Assembly (NCBI RefSeq): GCF_019399895.1
Contig: NC_091865.1
Span: 7,569,001-7,633,000 of the forward strand
DNA length: 64,000 nucleotides
Source: Cardiocondyla obscurior
Taxonomy: Eukaryota > Arthropoda > Insecta > Hymenoptera > Formicidae
Direction of reading: 5' to 3'
The notes under the pieces: model-generated
The model's input: only the letters and a program-made list of their open reading frames with translations
Told to the model about the DNA's origin: nothing
The model's database searches: none
Part shown: positions 25,246 to 36,760 of the stretch, piece by piece
Layout of the letters: each line of letters opens with the position of its first letter
Position numbering within the stretch: position 1 is the first letter of the stretch
Made by a program: the position numbers and the translations under genes

Positions 25246-25880
25246 GGGTCGTGTTGTAAAATCGCGGATGCGACGGTACTCTCCCTGACGAGAAAAACCG
25301 TCGGCGCCGACGTTGATAACGTTGTTATCTCACCTCAGGTCGCCGTTCGGCCGCAACGTTGCGTCGTCGCACACGTCATTCCTTCGTGGGAACAACAGCG
25401 TCGTCGAGGATAGCGGGCGGGATGACTGCTGGCTGACCTGGTGGCGATCCTCCGCGGACGGGCGAGCGTGAGATAAGTGACGCGAAAACAATGAGGGAGA
25501 GACTGGGAGGCGAGCGGGGACACCCGTGGTTGCGCGAGGCGTACAAAAAAAAAAGGCCAGTCCGAGCTGGCCCAACGATTCACCTGCCGCGACGCGGAGC
25601 CACCTGTTACCGCGCCCCCGCCTCCTGGTGTGCGCTCGCCGATCGGCGTCGCGTGCGGTATGTACACGCACGACGCGCGCACGTATACACTGATACACAT
25701 ATGACTGCCAAAAGCAGGTGGAGGAAGAAGAAACGCGCGCCGCCACACGCTACGTCCTTCAACCCTTTTAGACACGCGTGTGTGCGTGTGCATTCATTGC
25801 TCGGTGGCGTCCGTGAGTACAAGAGGGCATTAAACTGACCGATAATTAATCCACGCGTAATTAAAGGTAATGTATGCATA
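25246..25880 (-). promoter_or_regulatory. GC/CpG-rich 5' region of the RhoU-like gene
   Basis: This stretch is much richer in GC and CpG than its surroundings and contains overlapping spurious ORFs on both strands. A strong donor-like site on the minus strand (CTGAG|GTGAGA, exon edge 25334) suggests a 5' UTR exon. The nearest acceptor-like CAG (exon edge 25284) would make an intron of only 49 nt, so the true splice is uncertain. It probably contains the promoter and leader of the gene. Confidence 0.45.
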
Positions 25881-25956
25881 GTTATAACTTTCCTTTTTTT
25901 TTTCTTCTTTTTTTTTTTTAATTAGCGTAACTTGCGATTCGCGACGGTTTTGCTAA

Positions 25957-26181
25957 TTAATTCGGAGCAATAAATAATCGGCGAAGCTGCACAAACTTTT
26001 CCGCGGCGATTTCTTCTTTTGGAATATTCTCTCCGGTTAAAGTTAAACAAGATTTAAAAGATTTCACGTTACTCGTCAGCATCGACAAAATTTTATTGTT
26101 CACTTTCTCTGGTAAAATATTCTGAGCTTCAAAGCGGTCGAGGTTGAACCTAAAGAGCCACATTTTAACGTGCGCGCGCAT
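25957..26181 (-). CDS. Orphan 74-residue protein, head-to-head with PISD
   Basis: An intact single-exon ORF of 74 codons starts 94 bp from the PISD start on the opposite strand. I do not recognise the family. The sequence is mixed hydrophobic and charged (MWLFRFNLDRFEAQNILPEK near the N terminus, IPKEEIAAEKFVQLRRLF near the C terminus). It looks like a compact helical protein, without a transmembrane segment or a clear signal peptide. A second Met at residue 7 could be the start. The compositional quality and the promoter-sharing position suggest a real gene. No homology supports it, and it could be one exon of something larger. Confidence 0.45.
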   Translation of the reverse strand: MRAHVKMWLFRFNLDRFEAQNILPEKVNNKILSMLTSNVKSFKSCLTLTGENIPKEEIAAEKFVQLRRLFIAPN

Positions 26182-26275
26182 TTATTTAAACTCTCAGCCG
26201 GTTCTATGCATTTGCAACAACCACGTTTGCGTCATACATTTTACGGAATAAATAATAAATAAAATAAACTGCGAA

Positions 26276-26954
26276 ATGATTAGGAATAATGCGTGGAGGC
26301 TGGGTCTTCTTGTTAGGTATGTTTTTCTATCGTGCGAACGCAACTCAATCTCCAATCTATAATTATGTTCCAACATAACCTATTCATTTTTTTCAGAGAA
26401 TGCCAGCACAGTTACTGCTCGCCGAGAGGAATTTCAAAACGGTGGACGAGGTTTGCCGAGCGATCTGTATCAAACGTCAGTACGCAATTTATTAAAAATA
26501 CGAGACGAAAATGGCATATCGCTATCCCAACTGGAATTGGTCTATCACTGCTGGTAGCAATACAATGGAATTATTTACACAAACATGGATATATTATAGA
26601 CGTAAAGGATAAACCAGAACTGCTAAATGACGTTATAGTAATGGGTTTCTTTATATGTACCATGTTATATTAACAAAATGTCTAAAGTTAATGGAATATA
26701 AAGTCTTCTTGCTGTAGGTAACTTGCTATTGTTGCTTGCCATTAAGGATAACCAGTAGAATATGGGGTTGGCTGACAAGTATTGAACTTCCGGTTAGTTT
26801 GAGACCAACATTATATGGATTTTATGCAAATATCTTTCATGCTGATCTGGATGAAATAGAACTGGATCTATCAGCATTTCCAAATCTAGTGGAGTTTTTT
26901 GTAAGAAAGCTTAAATATAATGCAAGACCTATTGCTCAGGATGCAAACATGGTA

Positions 26955-27001
<47 letters not shown>

Positions 27002-27908
27002 TATAACATATATATATATTTTTTTTTGTTCTTAAATTGAAAATGGTATGAAAATTAATACATTTGGAAAATTGTCTTTTAGACTTCACCTGCGGATGGT
27101 ACTGTAATTTATTTCGGACCTGTAACTTCTTGCCGTGTGGAGCAAGTGAAAGGAGTAACGTATGATTTAAGACAATTTCTTGGTGATGTAAATAAACTGA
27201 CTTTGAACGAAATCGCGAAAGAAACGATGAAAGATGAATATGTTAATTCGCTATTGAAGAATCCCGACAATAAATTGTATCAACTGATTATTTACTTGGC
27301 ACCTGGTAATTACCATCGATTTCATAGTCCTACCGATTGGAATATAAAATTTCGACGGCATTTTCCAGGTACGTCTTACTTCTGGAACATTACATTTTAT
27401 ATTAAAATCTTTGTTTTTAAGTAAATTCATCGTTCTTGTTTTAGGAAAGCTACTAAGCGTTAATCCAAAAGTCCTCAAATACATGCACAATTTATTTTCG
27501 ATGAATGAACGTGTCGTTTATGTTGGAGAATGGGCAGGCGGTTTTATGGCCTATACGGCGATCGGAGCGACAAACGTGGGTTCCATACGAGTCTACTGTG
27601 ATCGAAAATTAGCGACTAATACCATGTATTGGCCGGAAACCGCACATTGGAAAGAAGCGACTTTTGATTGCGCGCGTGTTGCCAAAGGCGAGCTGTTCGG
27701 CGAATTTAGACTTGGATCTACGATCGTACTTTTGTTCGAAGCACCGCAAAATTTTCAATTTGATCTACAGATCGGTCAAACCATTAAAGTTGGTCAAGCA
27801 TTAAGCATACTTTCCACCAACGAATCTGAGGAAAGACAAATCAAACAACAGCATTTAATTCTGGACGTCGCGCAAAATTGGAAAAATATATGGAAATTTA
27901 AAGTATAG
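26276..27908 (+). CDS. PISD: Phosphatidylserine decarboxylase, mitochondrial proenzyme
   Basis: This inner mitochondrial membrane enzyme decarboxylates phosphatidylserine to phosphatidylethanolamine. Five exons, 26276-26316, 26397-26637, 26718-26951, 27083-27368 and 27445-27908, join in phase to give 421 residues (human about 409). The basic N terminus (WRLGLLV, RGISKRWTRF) is a plausible mitochondrial presequence. A transmembrane segment spans about residues 55-71 (IAIPTGIGLSLLVAIQW). Conserved blocks include SPADGTVIYFG, YLAPGNYHRFHSP and NERVVYVGEW. The self-cleavage motif LGST is at 357-360, so Ser359 would become the pyruvoyl group. All key residues are intact. A (TA)n repeat lies in intron 3. 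The start shares a very short intergenic promoter with the 74-aa ORF. Confidence 0.97.
26958..26999. repeat. (TA)n microsatellite in PISD intron 3
   Basis: About 20 TA units begin a few bases after the donor at 26952. The tract is likely to be length-polymorphic, and its closeness to the 5' splice site could affect splicing. Confidence 0.95.
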
Positions 27909-29986
27909 AACACAACGACTAAATAGGAGTCACTTTACTGAAAAATGAGTGTATTTTTATGCAAATTTGAAATATAGGTACAATGAAGAGAGTACTAGAA
28001 TTACGAGAGCTTTAGAGATTCCGTTTTCTCGAGTAAGTATCGATCCTGTGATTACTTCTGTGTGGCCTTGTTCGTGCGCGAGAAAATCGTCATTTCATGC
28101 AGTTTATCAGAGATTAAATTTAAATACATCTTTTGTTAATTATACTTGTTCGTTACTTTAATTTCATGATACTGAACATCACGTAAAAGACGGTGGTTTA
28201 TAATAGATTTGACACAGTTGATTTATTACAGCCGGCTCACAGACGCGTTACTATGCAACATGTTTTACTTATGAAGTTTATACGATTACGATGAAAATCC
28301 AACGGAGCAGTTTAATGCAAGGAAACATAATTCTCTTTTCTCCTTATGCGTCACCACCGATAGAGGTCGGATTGTAAACTGTTTTAGTTGCATGCCAAAT
28401 CGATCTTTGTTTGCAGTTAAGTCGGCCGGTCAAGGCCGCTAGATGAAACACTTTCCTCAATTAAAACTCTAACTCTTTTTTTAAACCAGAAAGTAACCGG
28501 CACGTCATACGTATCTCCACGTATACGAAGCGTACTGGTCTTGCTGACCTCGTTATAATTTTATAGCGGTATTTTTACTTATGCTCTATCGTTAATATTA
28601 ATGTTTCTTCTGAAGGAAATTCGTATTATATTGTTGCACCTTTTGCCATGATTTGTTGAGCGCGCACGAACATGATTTTGCAGTTTAAGTCGGAATTAAT
28701 TATAATATAAATGCTTAATCGCGCGGATATATTTTATGATATATCTATTTTATAATACATAAAATATAATAAAATAATAAAAAGACCAATTATGCAATAG
28801 TTTCTATAATATGTTGAATAATTTTTTTGTCTCTCGAATGATAGTGATTATCTAAAAAAAAGCATTGTGATAGTGTCAGGTGATTTGAAGTGCTACAACA
28901 CGTCAAGATAATCCAGAATACTGCCACGGAAGGAAGGAAGGATGGATGTCTCACTCAATTGTAATTATCCTAAAGAAATCAATATAATTAACTAATGTAC
29001 GAATCTAATGACGCACACGAAGCGCGCTATCTGTAATCTCTAGTAAGTTAAATTTTTTATTGAGTTAAAGTATTACGAGCAACTTGTTAGCAATATTTTA
29101 ATATTTATGCAACTTTGATTACTTTTCTGTCTAATACCATTTTTTTTTTTTTTTTGTCAATCAGGAAAATCATGAAAATTCTCCCATCTTACCTAATTAC
29201 ACATCGTATAAACAGTAACCATTAGAAGCACGACTTTGATGTATTTAGTTCTACACATTGTGTACTCTGTCTAAAGTAAACGTAAGCGACACAATCGATG
29301 ACCCGTTCACTGGAAAATCAGAAATGACAGGCGTGAAACGAGGGAAGTTAAATTGTTTGTTCCCACAATTAAAGTTACTGATATTTCGCGATTTTTACTT
29401 GAAAGGAAAAAGGAAATCATGTATTATTAATTCGTGCACGCGCTTACGAATTTTAACATACTAATTTAAATTGATCTCCCTTGCAAATTTCTTTGACGTT
29501 AATTTACATCTATCTTTCTTGTAAATGTTGGGAAAGAGAAAGGAGAGCGAAACGGTTTAAATTTATCTTTTCCGCTCACGTGAATTAGAACCTAAATACA
29601 TATTAATACATCATCCTATGCATAGGATATCTCCGTGTGTCCTCTTCACAAAGCTTCCATGCACCGTCGTTTATCATTCCCAGGAGCTTAAGCCTGTCCG
29701 ATCTTCCGACGAAGATACACGCTGGTAAACGGGGAAAAAGGAGGAAAACCGCCGAGCCGGCCGGCGTCGCAAACGTCAAACTGTTCGGATCAGTGAGCGT
29801 CGCGACGCCCGCGGCGTAGGTTGTATCGGCCTCTTATTCTTGCGACTCACCGATAGTACGTACCGGTTCTTTGAACAGGACACGGTCGTCGCAATTCAAT
29901 CGGTGATCTGCGTATACTTACCGTTTAATGTTTCTTTTTGTTTTTTTTTTTTGGAACACGAAGATTCCGGGTGACTCCGGGCGACT
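27909..29986. other. Intergenic region between PISD and CNRIP1
   Basis: It holds the PISD 3' UTR at its left end and presumably the CNRIP1 promoter at its right end. A GC-rich patch at about 29690-29830 (including CCGCCGAGCCGGCCGGCGTCGC) precedes the CNRIP1 leader. The ORFs at 27949-28161, 29258-29464 and 29637-29819 have no recognisable domains. Confidence 0.5.
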
Positions 29987-30010
29987 ATGGGGTGTCTGAG
30001 CGGTGGCTAA
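29987..30010 (+). promoter_or_regulatory. In-frame 7-codon uORF abutting the CNRIP1 start
   Basis: An ATG at 29987 opens seven codons (MGCLSGG). They end in TAA at 30008-30010, which touches the CNRIP1 ATG at 30011 in the same frame. If it lies in the mature leader, it would be expected to control main-ORF initiation through reinitiation or leaky scanning. Confidence 0.6.
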
Positions 30011-33000
30011 ATGGGGGCCGATGGACATTTTCGTGTAACCTTGTCCCTAAGGAGGGAACCAAATGCCGGTCCAGTTTTCTGCAAGATGGAAACATCCGCT
30101 AGGTTTCGCCAGCTAAAAACTGTGAAGCTCAGCTGCGAGACAACGTACCGCCTCGACATCAGCTTCAAGCCGCCGCAACTGCTGCAGTGGGTACAGTAAA
30201 TGTATAATTATTCATATATATCGGTCTCCTGCCTCTATTTCTTTTTGTTCCGTTTTCACACAAGAAAACGTGAGATTTAATTCTTCAGGGAGACAATAGG
30301 ACTCCGCGACGCGCAATTTTAATAATCGGTAATTAGACGACGAATAATACTAGTCTTACTTGAAAATAATTAAATGTATGTTATACTGGACGCGTAATAT
30401 TTCTGTTACAATTTAATATATCGATTCATACCGTTACATAATGAAAATTTAACTGTATTGACCAAACTTTAATATATTTAGAATCTGGATTCGTGCATCT
30501 AGAACAGTTCGTGGTAGATTGATTTAGAATAGAATCTGCGGTTTATTATAGTATCAAATTATTTGATTTTATCGATAATTTTATTAACGATACTAACAAA
30601 TTTCTCTCCGCTCTTTTTTTTTTTTTAAATAAAAATGATAAACTATCGTGAAAGAGTCCCACCCGACTAATAGCGATTTATCCGAAATTTATACGATCAT
30701 TTTCAGCGCGAAGATGCGGTAGAAGCTCGCAATAAATTTCAACGTCCGAGTCCTATGCTCTAGGGACGAGGATTACGGTTTCTCACTGTAGGCTCAGATA
30801 TAGAATTGCTAATAATGTTAACTTAGCTGTAATACTAAAAATATACTCAGCTGCTGAATATACAAGTGAAAACGTTCACTTTCATGAATATTTAACGAGA
30901 AAAAAAAATTGTCAATCTACGTCAATTACTTTTATCTTATTGCAAGAAAAGTTACGTCGATATCATACTTCATATTAACCGAATTCGCAGGAGTGTCTGC
31001 CAATATGCCATAATAGAAATTCTACATTGCCAAACATTTTATTATTAATTTAACGAGTGATAATTTAATCCTAGTATTTTTATTGCGTTTGAGTTATTTA
31101 AAAAATAAAACAATAATATGAATGCTAGATTTAATTAAATATATAATTCTAAACGTTAGAACTATAAATGTTACATCAGAATTAATTCGAATTTATCATA
31201 TTGCAATGTGGAAACTTTCTTTCTCTACAAATTGTAATTTTTACACGGAATAAACGGGATCAGTCTTGGACTCGTAAAATATATCAACAGCTTAAGGATT
31301 AAACCAGGAATCGGGAAAAGAGAAGAGTGTGTTTGAATCAAACAAGCATGTATGAGTAACGGCGCCAATCGGCGAGTAACCACCCCGGTTAAATCGACAC
31401 GAGCGGATTGATTCACACGGCCAAGCAATTACGTATCGAAACTCATCGGAAAACGTTACGTTTTCCAATCCTTTCATGAAACGAGGGCATTACGTGTACG
31501 TGATCTCGGATTTGAGATAACTACCCCACGTGCGCGTAACTTTTAAACGAGCACAAACGAGTAATCGTGGAATAACAATCCTAGAATTTGCGATACGCGA
31601 CGGGGGAGGGCGAGTTTTAAACGTAGTGCGTAGCGTGCCAGCTGTAATGATACCCCGAGCTTGCCAATTCGATGACGAGCGCAAAGAAGACATGTTATCG
31701 CCTTGAACTGCAAAAACCGTCCCGGCCGCGGGGGTCGATTGTGATTTTACACGGTGCACTCGTGCAGCGCACGTGCTACTTATAATTGGCTGATCGATGC
31801 AACGCGACTCGCTCTTAAGGGGTCAACGTGAACGATCAACTTGTTGTATGACATCGGGACCGTCTTATCGCGGAAGCGCTAAAGCATGATGGATGTATCT
31901 TTCGTACACCGTTCCGCGATCGCGCGCAACTTAATGAATGTGTGTCATGAATTCAATCGGTCTCATGTTTGAGATATCGCCCGAGTATTATTACCCTAAC
32001 CGGAGGGTAACAGGAGCTTTTGATAAGCATCGCGTTGAGAACGATCGCACCGTAATTACGGTAGTAAATCGCAATTACGTACGCCATTCGGGAGATACGT
32101 AATCGCACATGAAATGATCCGCGTAACGAGAGATGTTTGCTGAGCAGAAATTAGAAACTGCGCTTCGTTTTGGATTACAATCGAATCTTTATTCAACCAA
32201 CAAAAGACTCAAGGCTGAAAGTTTAAAACAATAATGTGGAAACGTAAAATCAATACGAGCTAAGAAGGGTAAGAAGAAATTTAGTATGTAACTTTCATTT
32301 CGATAATTGAGTCACGAAACCTCAAAGGGTGGATGTTATTGTTAATTAAACTTGAGCCGGTTCTTTTTCTTGTTTTAACTGTCATTGCGCCATTCCGCGA
32401 TGATTTACGACGAGCAGGCGCGATTTGCACGTAATTTGCACACGTTGAACTCGAAATCGAATATGGAGATTACGAACAAATGCAATGTGCATAAATATTT
32501 TATCTACTCTCTACAGTCACGAAATCGGAAGTGTCTGCGTGATCTTCGAGAAGTCACGCAAAGGCTTGCGTGTCGCGCAGCAAGAACAGAAATGGAGCAG
32601 TTTCCTCTTGTCATTTTTCGGCGAGCGACGGAAAATCTCTTTCAGCGATAGAAAATTCGGCTTTCTTCCCATCGCTATCGCCAAAATCTCATGGAATTTT
32701 AAACAGCCGTGCGCATTATTAGTCTGAATCACGCGATCCACTCTTGCCGCATGGCCTGCTTTTCGATTTAAGTTACCGCAGACGGCACGATATAATTATC
32801 AACGAGTCCATTTTTCATTGAAAAAGAAACCTTCTGGGTCGTTTCTTAAAAGAACTTAATAATTAATTCGTCTCAATGGAAAACGCGTTATACATTCAAT
32901 TAATTATTACGTACGTCTGCAAGTCCAAGCTCTTCGTACAAAACTTAGATAAAGCCGAACGGTGAAAGTTTTGTAATAAGCGTTGGAAAATTTGCCGTCC

Positions 33001-35324
33001 TTGTTTTCCGTATTAATATTCCTTATAGACGGAAGTATGGTAGGAGGACGCGAAATACAGACACATTGACAAGCTTATGATGTTATGAGTAGACGAGCGT
33101 TGCATTTTTTACGAACGATAATGCTATATCGATCGTGTGCGCCTTTAGATGCCAGTCCACGACTGCAATTCCGTTCTGCCTCATCTCTTATTTTAGCTGT
33201 AGCTCTTGCACATACATTTTTTATCTTGAAACCTGGCGATGTATCCCGTAAGACGCATCTCCGTCCGTTTAGATTCGCACGAGATGTCTTGTTTTTCGTG
33301 AAATTATTCTACCTTGTGTAAGTCGTATTTTTAAATTTCTTCAGTTTATCTCATTTCTTGTTTGGTAAAACGCAATCTGAAATCTCATTTTGTGTTTATG
33401 TGTTAGAACATTCTTTTATGTTGAATTTTCGCTCAATACTGTTTAGTCTGATTAATTTTCGTTTCTTTAACGTCATCAAATTAATCGAGTTAACAGCCTT
33501 ATAAAAAATTTACAAAGTTAATGCATTTATGTACTATGATAATTATTAAGCAGTTTGTAAAATTCAGAGGCTCTGTTTTTGACTAAAACTTGTATAAATT
33601 ATTTTTTACCTGGTATTATTTATTGCCTCAGACGTTATTTTTTATGTTTGTAGGATTTATTGTTGGTTTCTAGATAATGATCTCTAGTCACGTAATTGTT
33701 TACCTCCGACGATAAGCCTATGCCAGTTGATAGGGCACACGATCGCACGCACGAGGGTCATTTGCGCGAATTCTCGTCGTTGCCTTCGTGAAAACTCTAA
33801 AAATAAAGTCAGAGAGCGTGAGTTAAAGTGCGCCTCCATATCAGCTAAACTAGATCAGCGCGTTCTGAAGATCTATGGATCAAAAGATCAGTGTCTAAAA
33901 ATATCGATTTTATGTTAGATCCAAATTCACAGTTTAAATTCAAGGATTCAGTAAAATGAAGATTAAACACCTGCATATATTACTGTAATAACGAACGTTT
34001 TCAGTCAGAATTAAGTAATGGTCCTTGAACTCTTTATCCAATAATTGTAAGCGCTTTTAGTTATTAACAGTAAGCCAAAGTAAGTGCGGGAAGGGTTTTC
34101 AAAGTATAATAAATACTAAAATAATTTTTCTATTACTGAGAATACAACTTACGTTATATTATTTATATTATATACTTTTCTTTAATTAAAGCGTTTTTTT
34201 TTATTCGGTGAAAATTATGACATTCAGCATTTTGATATTTACGTTATTCTTGCCAAGTTAGATCGGTATTTTTAATCGTTATATACTTTGCTGTAAATGC
34301 ATTTTTACGACATGTTGACTTATAAGAATGCTGTCGGTATACATAATAATCGGCGATTCGTTTATCTTGACGTTATGCCAGGCATGGGAAAAATATTACC
34401 AAAGTATGAACACGTGGCAATGATTGTGCCACGCAAAACCATCTATTTTCGCTTCTAAAAAGAAGAGATCTACCTTGTTGTGAAGCGCACGTTCATCGAG
34501 GCTCGCGTCATTTCCGTTGTACTCGTTCGAACTTTAGTTAACTCTCTGTCGCTTTACAGACAGTCAATATGCCGAATAAGCAAATAATGTTCTTTTAAAA
34601 ATAAATATTTAGCTTTGTCGAAAAGAAATAGGTCGTCAAAGAATGCTATCGTGAGGATGCGCAATAAAGCGAGCTTCTCTGCACTTCGTTGCAAAGACAT
34701 GCATCGTATCTTTCTGTTTCATCACGCTAATCTTGAGCTATTATATTACCTTCTAAATTATTTAAATAAGTTATTACAGTAGTAACTTTATCAAATTCAG
34801 TGCATTACTTATTCTACGACATACAAATCGAATAAATATTTATGAAAATGAAGGAAATAGTGGAGATACTATTATTAAAAGACGATTGTTGAGAACTAGT
34901 GTGCATTTTTTGTAAAGTATACTTTTACAGATGTATTTCTTAAGAGAATATATTACCTCTTATAGAATAGATTGTTCAAAATTCCTGATATTTTTTCAGA
35001 TCCTTGAGTATTGGAGGTAAATCGGTGGAAGCGGTTGAACGCGCGAGGAACGGTACAGCGTGCGCTTACAGTGCTTATCACAGCACCAAGGATATCCCAG
35101 CAAGTGCACGTGGTCATCGAGAAGATCTGCCGATCGCCATGAGAGTCCTCGGCTCCGGTTACCTGACCACCTGCCTACAGATCAAGTATTACCGGTTGGA
35201 TGATCAGAGCCACTGCGAGTGGGGTGCCAGATTGCACTGCATCGAGCTCGATTGTTCGAGCGTTGAAGGACGTCTTGTTACGGTGGATCGGGAAACCTAC
35301 AGAAAGCTCGGCATAGAATCTTAA
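30011..35324 (+). CDS. CNRIP1: CB1 cannabinoid receptor-interacting protein 1 homolog
   Basis: In vertebrates CNRIP1 is a small beta-barrel cytosolic protein that binds the C-terminal tail of the CB1 receptor. Insects lack a clear CB1, so the partner here is unknown. Two exons, 30011-30186 and 35000-35324, join in phase 2 (donor GTGGGT, acceptor TTTTTTCAG) to give 166 residues, against 164 in human. Family blocks are visible: FRVTLSLRREPNAGPVFCK (human VRLSIALRIQPNDGPVFYK), KTVKL, ISFKPPQLL then SLSIGG, LQIKYYRLDDQSHCEWG (human WQVKFYNYHKRDHCQWG) and the ending VDRETYRKL. An in-frame TAA directly precedes the start, which fixes it. The 4.8-kb intron is the longest in the window. Confidence 0.9.
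30187..34999 (+). other. 4.8-kb intron of CNRIP1
   Basis: No exon or nested gene is supported inside it. The ORFs at 31225-31759 and 32385-32741 overlap on both strands and show no domain. Its middle part (about 31480-32100) is richer in CpG than the AT-rich flanks and could hold enhancers, but that is a guess. Confidence 0.6.
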
Positions 35325-36760
35325 CGAAACGTCTCGGCAGCTTCACCGACCCCGGCTCATTACCAGTTTATTATACAGTGAGGAACTCGACGCCGTGCCG
35401 CACAATCGATACTTTACACACGCGATCGGCTGAATACTTTTACGCCCGTAAACGGTAAATACCGGTTGCACCGGGACTTCAAATGAGTTGAGACCAATTT
35501 AAAGTCTATACTTTTTCACCATAAAAACCCGACGTAAGCGTAAAGATAAAATCGATAACGAGCCTAATGTATTCTGATTAAAATTATTTTAATTACATAT
35601 ATTTTATTCATATATAGAGAGCAGAAGAAGCCTAAAAATGTTGCCTATTTAATTATGTAAATTTTAACCAAACAATTATCCTAATATTTAAGAATTAAAT
35701 TAGATTTTGAGATAAACTTAATAAGCTTGTGTCAGATTATGCCGATTGAAAAGGTTTTATTAGAATGGGATTTTCAATTCAATACGCTAGATATAATGCG
35801 TAGAAACTTTGTGGAAGTATTAGCATAATGGACAAATAATTGAGATTGATTGTCGCCGAACGGCTAACAACATTGCTTTAATAAACGTTGATTAAGTTAT
35901 TTAGAGAAGCCTTGTGCAACTGATTTTTTGAGGCTTCTTCTTTTTTGAAGACCAACGTTTACGTTAAAAAGATCACTGAAACGAAATTCAATATTATTTT
36001 CATATTTTTAAAAAAATTAAACAATTAAATATGATTACCGATTAAGACTTAATTGTCAGACGGATCAATTGCGAGGTGTTATACAGGTGTGAAAAAACGG
36101 GTTTTTTTTTCTATTTGAAAACATCGACAGAAGTCCTACTCATGTTAATGCGCGGTATCAGCTTTCGTGGAACTTTGCCAACGAAGTCAACAATGCACTT
36201 TCGCGCGTATTGTTAACACCATGCGTTCACTTCGGTGTTATTGCTCGTTTACGATAATTTTTCTGCCTCTTCTTCTATTAAAAAAAAATATTTTCGTATT
36301 TGCTAGCGAATGAAGGACTTTTGTATTAAGAATTTTTTTAAATATATGCGCTATCGCATGTAAATTTAATAATTGTAAAGGTAACCACAAACGATCACTA
36401 GGAACTCGAAGCACCTCGGCATTTGGAAACTTTGGCAATCATCGAAGTGACCAATTAACGTTTTTAAGCTTACTGCAATTGCGATAGCTGTTTCTACTTT
36501 CTCTACTTATTTAATTAATTTTATTGTATAAATGTATTGCATATACAGGGTGATTCTCGATTATATATAATAAAACATTTTTTTTTTTATTGAATCAAGC
36601 TTTGGAGATTGCAATGCACGAAATCTTTTACAACCTTTTTATTTCTTAATTTATTATATAATTAAGGATCACTTTAAAGTAAAAAAATAAAGATATATAT
36701 AAATTATTTACATATAATAAATATAAAATTATACGTTACGTTTGTTGTATTGTTTTACAT
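35325..36760. other. Convergent 3' flank of CNRIP1 and RPAP1
   Basis: This stretch holds the 3' UTRs of the two convergent genes and AT-rich spacer. It contains a short hairpin AGAAGCC...GGCTTCT around 35906-35939 and an ACAGGGTGATTCTCG-like string near 36545 that resembles some transposon ends but has no partner nearby. No gene is supported. Confidence 0.55.

Noticed and set aside
25335..25879. Overlapping ORFs of 90-152 codons on both strands upstream of RhoU
   Set aside because: They exist in several frames at once because the DNA is GC-rich and lacks AT-rich stops. The products are Arg/Ser/Pro-rich with no domain.
31225..31759. Minus-strand ORFs in the CNRIP1 intron
   Set aside because: No homology by eye, frames overlap, and there is no exon structure.
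36544..36560. ACAGGGTGATTCTCG, resembling a transposon terminal repeat
   Set aside because: No matching inverted copy or target-site duplication was found nearby, so a mobile element cannot be supported.
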